From Chitinimonas arctica (lineage in GTDB: Bacteria; Pseudomonadota; Gammaproteobacteria; Burkholderiales; Chitinimonadaceae): a stretch of 64,000 nucleotides of DNA. The position numbers and the translations under genes were made by a program. The stretch lies in the NCBI RefSeq assembly GCF_007431345.1, contig NZ_CP041730.1:3348001-3412000 (forward strand), given 5' to 3'. The notes beneath the pieces were generated by a model. The model was not told the origin of the DNA and searched no databases. It saw nothing but the letters and a program-made list of their open reading frames with translations. Positions 61,956-64,000 of this stretch are shown here, one piece after another; within the stretch, counting starts at the first letter, position 1, and each line of letters begins with the position of its first letter.

Positions 61956-63259
61956 ATGGCTCGCCATTCCGACTCTATCCGCCAATTGCTCGGTAAAGGA
62001 CCGGTGACCTCGCGCCAACTCGTTGAAAATACGGGAATTAGCCAGCCGACGGTTTCGCGTGCGCTGGCTGCGCTTGGCGATGAGGTGGTCCGAATCGGAT
62101 CCGGTTCCTCTATTCGTTACGCCCTGCGGGACACGTTTCGTGGCTTCGTGTCGGCCCCGATTTTCAGCGTTAGCGATGAGGGCGGATTCGGGAGCTTGGC
62201 GCGCTCGTTCCCGTTCGTCCGGACGGGTTTGTCATGGTACAGGCCGACGGCGTGACGCTTCATGGCGACGGACTGCCGTGGTGGCTATTCGATATGCGGC
62301 CGCAGGGCTATCTGGGCCGGGCCTACGCATCGACCTATGCTGCCGGTTTCGGCTTGCCGGCAAACCCGGAGCATTGGAGCGACACAGAGGTCATCAGGGC
62401 GCTGCTTGTGCACGGCCATGATGCAATCGGCAACTTGCTGATTGGCGAGCTGGCGCGCGACCGATTTATTGGCATGCCGGCGCCGTCCCCGGTTGATAGG
62501 GCTGCGGACTATCCAGCGCTTGCGCGTGTCGCCGGCTTCGGAGAGGTTCCTGGCTCGTCTGCGGGTGGCGAGCAGCCGAAGTTCTGCGTATTTACGGAGC
62601 GCGGTCATGTGCTGGTGAAGTTTTCGGCACCGGACGATAACCCTGTCAGCGAGCGATGGCGCGACCTCCTGTTAGCCGAGCATCTGGCGCTTTCGGTGCT
62701 TGGCGTCAAAACCGAGGTTTTCGATTTCGGCGGTCAGCGATTCCTGGAAGTGCCGCGATTCGATCGCGTCGGTCAGCTAGGCCGCGTTGGCGTGTGCTCC
62801 CTACGCGCGCTCGATGCGGAATTCGTCGGGAGTGCTTCGGCACCTTGGCCGTCGCTGGTAAGCCGCCTTGCCGCTGATGGCCATGTCCATGCCGACGCCG
62901 TTACCGGCGCTGCGCTGCTTTGGGCATTCGGAACGCTTATCGGCAATACCGACATGCACGCAGGAAACCTGTCGTTTATCAGTTGTCACGGCCGACCGTA
63001 TCAGCTCGCGCCGGCTTACGATGTCCTGCCCATGGGGTTTGCCCCCAGAAGTGGCGGTGCCGTCGTCGATACGCTTCCGCCGGCTTCGCTGCCTGCTTCG
63101 GTCGATGGTGAAACTTGGCGCAAGGCGCTGCATTTGGCTGAAATGTTCTTCACCATGGTCCGCGATTGCGATAGCTTCTCCGGCAGTTTCTCCCCCTGCA
63201 TTGAAGCGATACGCCGGCACATTGATGAGGCGGCATTCCGCATTGCCCGGTTGGGATAA
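61956..63259 (+). pseudogene. YjjJ/HipA-like kinase gene split by a frameshift
   Basis: The first frame codes a winged-helix domain (MARHSDSIRQLLGKGPVTSRQLVENTGISQPTVSRAL, read in pieces) and ends at 62255. The second frame continues as a HipA-type Ser/Thr kinase with GGEQPKFCVF, LVKFSAP, GNTDMHAGNLSF and LAPAYDVLPM. The domain order is that of E. coli YjjJ. The second frame is in register from about 62187 (ELGALVPVRPDGFV fits the family better than the first frame there), so one base has been lost near 62181-62187. True mutation or sequencing error. No HipB-like partner lies next to it, as is normal for YjjJ. Confidence 0.85.
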
Positions 63260-63281
63260 AAACTCGGCCGACAGTAGCCCC

Positions 63282-64000
63282 CTATATTTGCGACGTACTC
63301 GGCAAACTCGCCAGATCCCAGCGCGGCCGAATGGCAAAGGGTCCAGCCGTGCGGGCGAACTGCAGTCTTTGCGCGCCGGCAAAGGCAATCATCGCGCCAT
63401 TGTCGGTGCACAGTTCCAGCGGTGGATAAAACACCTTCAGGCGCCGCTTGAGCGCCATGGCATCCAGTCCGGCGCGCAATTGCCGATTGGCGCCGACGCC
63501 GCCGGCGACCACCAGTTGTTTCAGGCCGGTCTGCTTCAGCGCGTTCCAGCATTTAGCCGTCATCAGGTCCACCACGGCGGCCTGGAATGCCGCGCAAATA
63601 TCGGCGCGGGTGGCATCGCCCAGCTCGCCTTGCTTCTTGACCAGGGTCAATACCGCCGTTTTCAGGCCGGCGAAACTGAAATCCAGATCGCCCGAATGCA
63701 GCATGGGTCGCGGCAGGGTGAAGCGGCTGGCGTCGCCCAGGTCGGCCAGTCTGGATAAGGCCGGTCCACCGGGGTAGCCCAGTCCCAGCAGCTTGGCGGT
63801 CTTGTCGAAAGCTTCGCCGGCGGCATCGTCCAGTGTTTCGCCCAGCAGTTGGTAGTCACCGACCCCATGCACCGCCATCAGCTGGGTATGGCCACCCGAG
63901 ACCAGCAGTGCCACGAAGGGGAAACTGGGGGCGGGCTGCGCCAGCAGCGGCGACAGCAGGTGGCCTTCCAGGTGATGGACGCCAATGACAGGCTTGTCCA
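63282..64000 (-). CDS. tsaD: tRNA threonylcarbamoyltransferase TsaD, C-terminal part (cut by window edge)
   Basis: The last 239 codons of TsaD, which makes N6-threonylcarbamoyl-adenosine in tRNAs. The metal motif HHLEGH (about 63974-63957), VSGGHTQL, GEAFDKTAKLLGLGYPGGP, DLDFSFAGLKTAV and VVAGGVGANRQLR are all family hallmarks. The reading frame runs off the right edge, so the true start is outside the window. It is convergent with the YjjJ-like gene, only 22 bp away. Confidence 0.96.
   Translation of the reverse strand, partial: DKPVIGVHHLEGHLLSPLLAQPAPSFPFVALLVSGGHTQLMAVHGVGDYQLLGETLDDAAGEAFDKTAKLLGLGYPGGPALSRLADLGDASRFTLPRPMLHSGDLDFSFAGLKTAVLTLVKKQGELGDATRADICAAFQAAVVDLMTAKCWNALKQTGLKQLVVAGGVGANRQLRAGLDAMALKRRLKVFYPPLELCTDNGAMIAFAGAQRLQFARTAGPFAIRPRWDLASLPSTSQI

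Overview
The window reads as chromosomal DNA of a GC-rich betaproteobacterium, most likely in or near the Neisseriales/Chromobacteriaceae. The inference rests on the housekeeping genes (ssb, uvrA, bamD/rluD, zur-znuCBA, Fe-type sodB, tsaD) and on protein style; no 16S is present, so the genus cannot be named from the sequence. There are no rRNA genes, CRISPR arrays, phage genes or integrases. There is one insertion sequence (IS630 type).

Left third (1-19.3 kb): a type IV secretion locus. A Trb/VirB machine (virB11, B2, B3, B4, B6, B8, B9, B10) is followed by the coupling ATPase virD4, in the gene order typical of Trb-type integrative elements. No relaxase, integrase or partition gene is visible. 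A cassette of virD4 3' end, GHSKGG lipase-like protein, VirB1 transglycosylase and lipoprotein occurs twice, once on each side of the machine (1-3.1 kb and 14.3-17.7 kb). The coupling protein, VirB1 and the lipoprotein are similar between copies, while the lipase-like proteins have diverged strongly. A third unrelated protein with a basic tail (17.9-19.3 kb) closes the island. I interpret this as a protein-delivering, probably antibacterial T4SS with lipase effectors and candidate lipoprotein immunity proteins. VirB5 and VirB7 homologues are not recognisable. Two short leader ORFs sit directly upstream of virB11 and virB6.

Middle (19.4-44.9 kb): a D-2-hydroxyacid dehydrogenase, ssb, a YajR-like MFS transporter, a low-GC orphan gene that may be a secreted effector, uvrA, a long aminopeptidase P, a TetR regulator, the IS630 element, a very large alpha-2-macroglobulin gene broken by one frameshift, a Crp-family regulator, a PepSY/response-regulator/histidine-kinase operon, a YdeP-like molybdopterin oxidoreductase with fdhD, and a small HD hydrolase.

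Right (44.9-64 kb): a tandemly duplicated tRNA-Ala/tRNA-Glu unit with a clear promoter, bamD divergent from rluD-pgeF, and a zinc uptake operon (zur, an overlooked 38-aa membrane peptide, znuC, znuB, znuA, DUF3299-like) behind a near-perfect Zur operator. These are followed by a nitronate monooxygenase-like gene, a chemotaxis receptor with a striking 15-bp inverted repeat at its start, a Tat-exported phospholipase C, a HigBA-like toxin-antitoxin pair, sodB, a CobD/CbiB-like membrane protein, a small Ala/Lys/Glu-rich exported protein, a FAH-family hydrolase, a frameshifted YjjJ/HipA-like kinase gene and the 3' part of tsaD.
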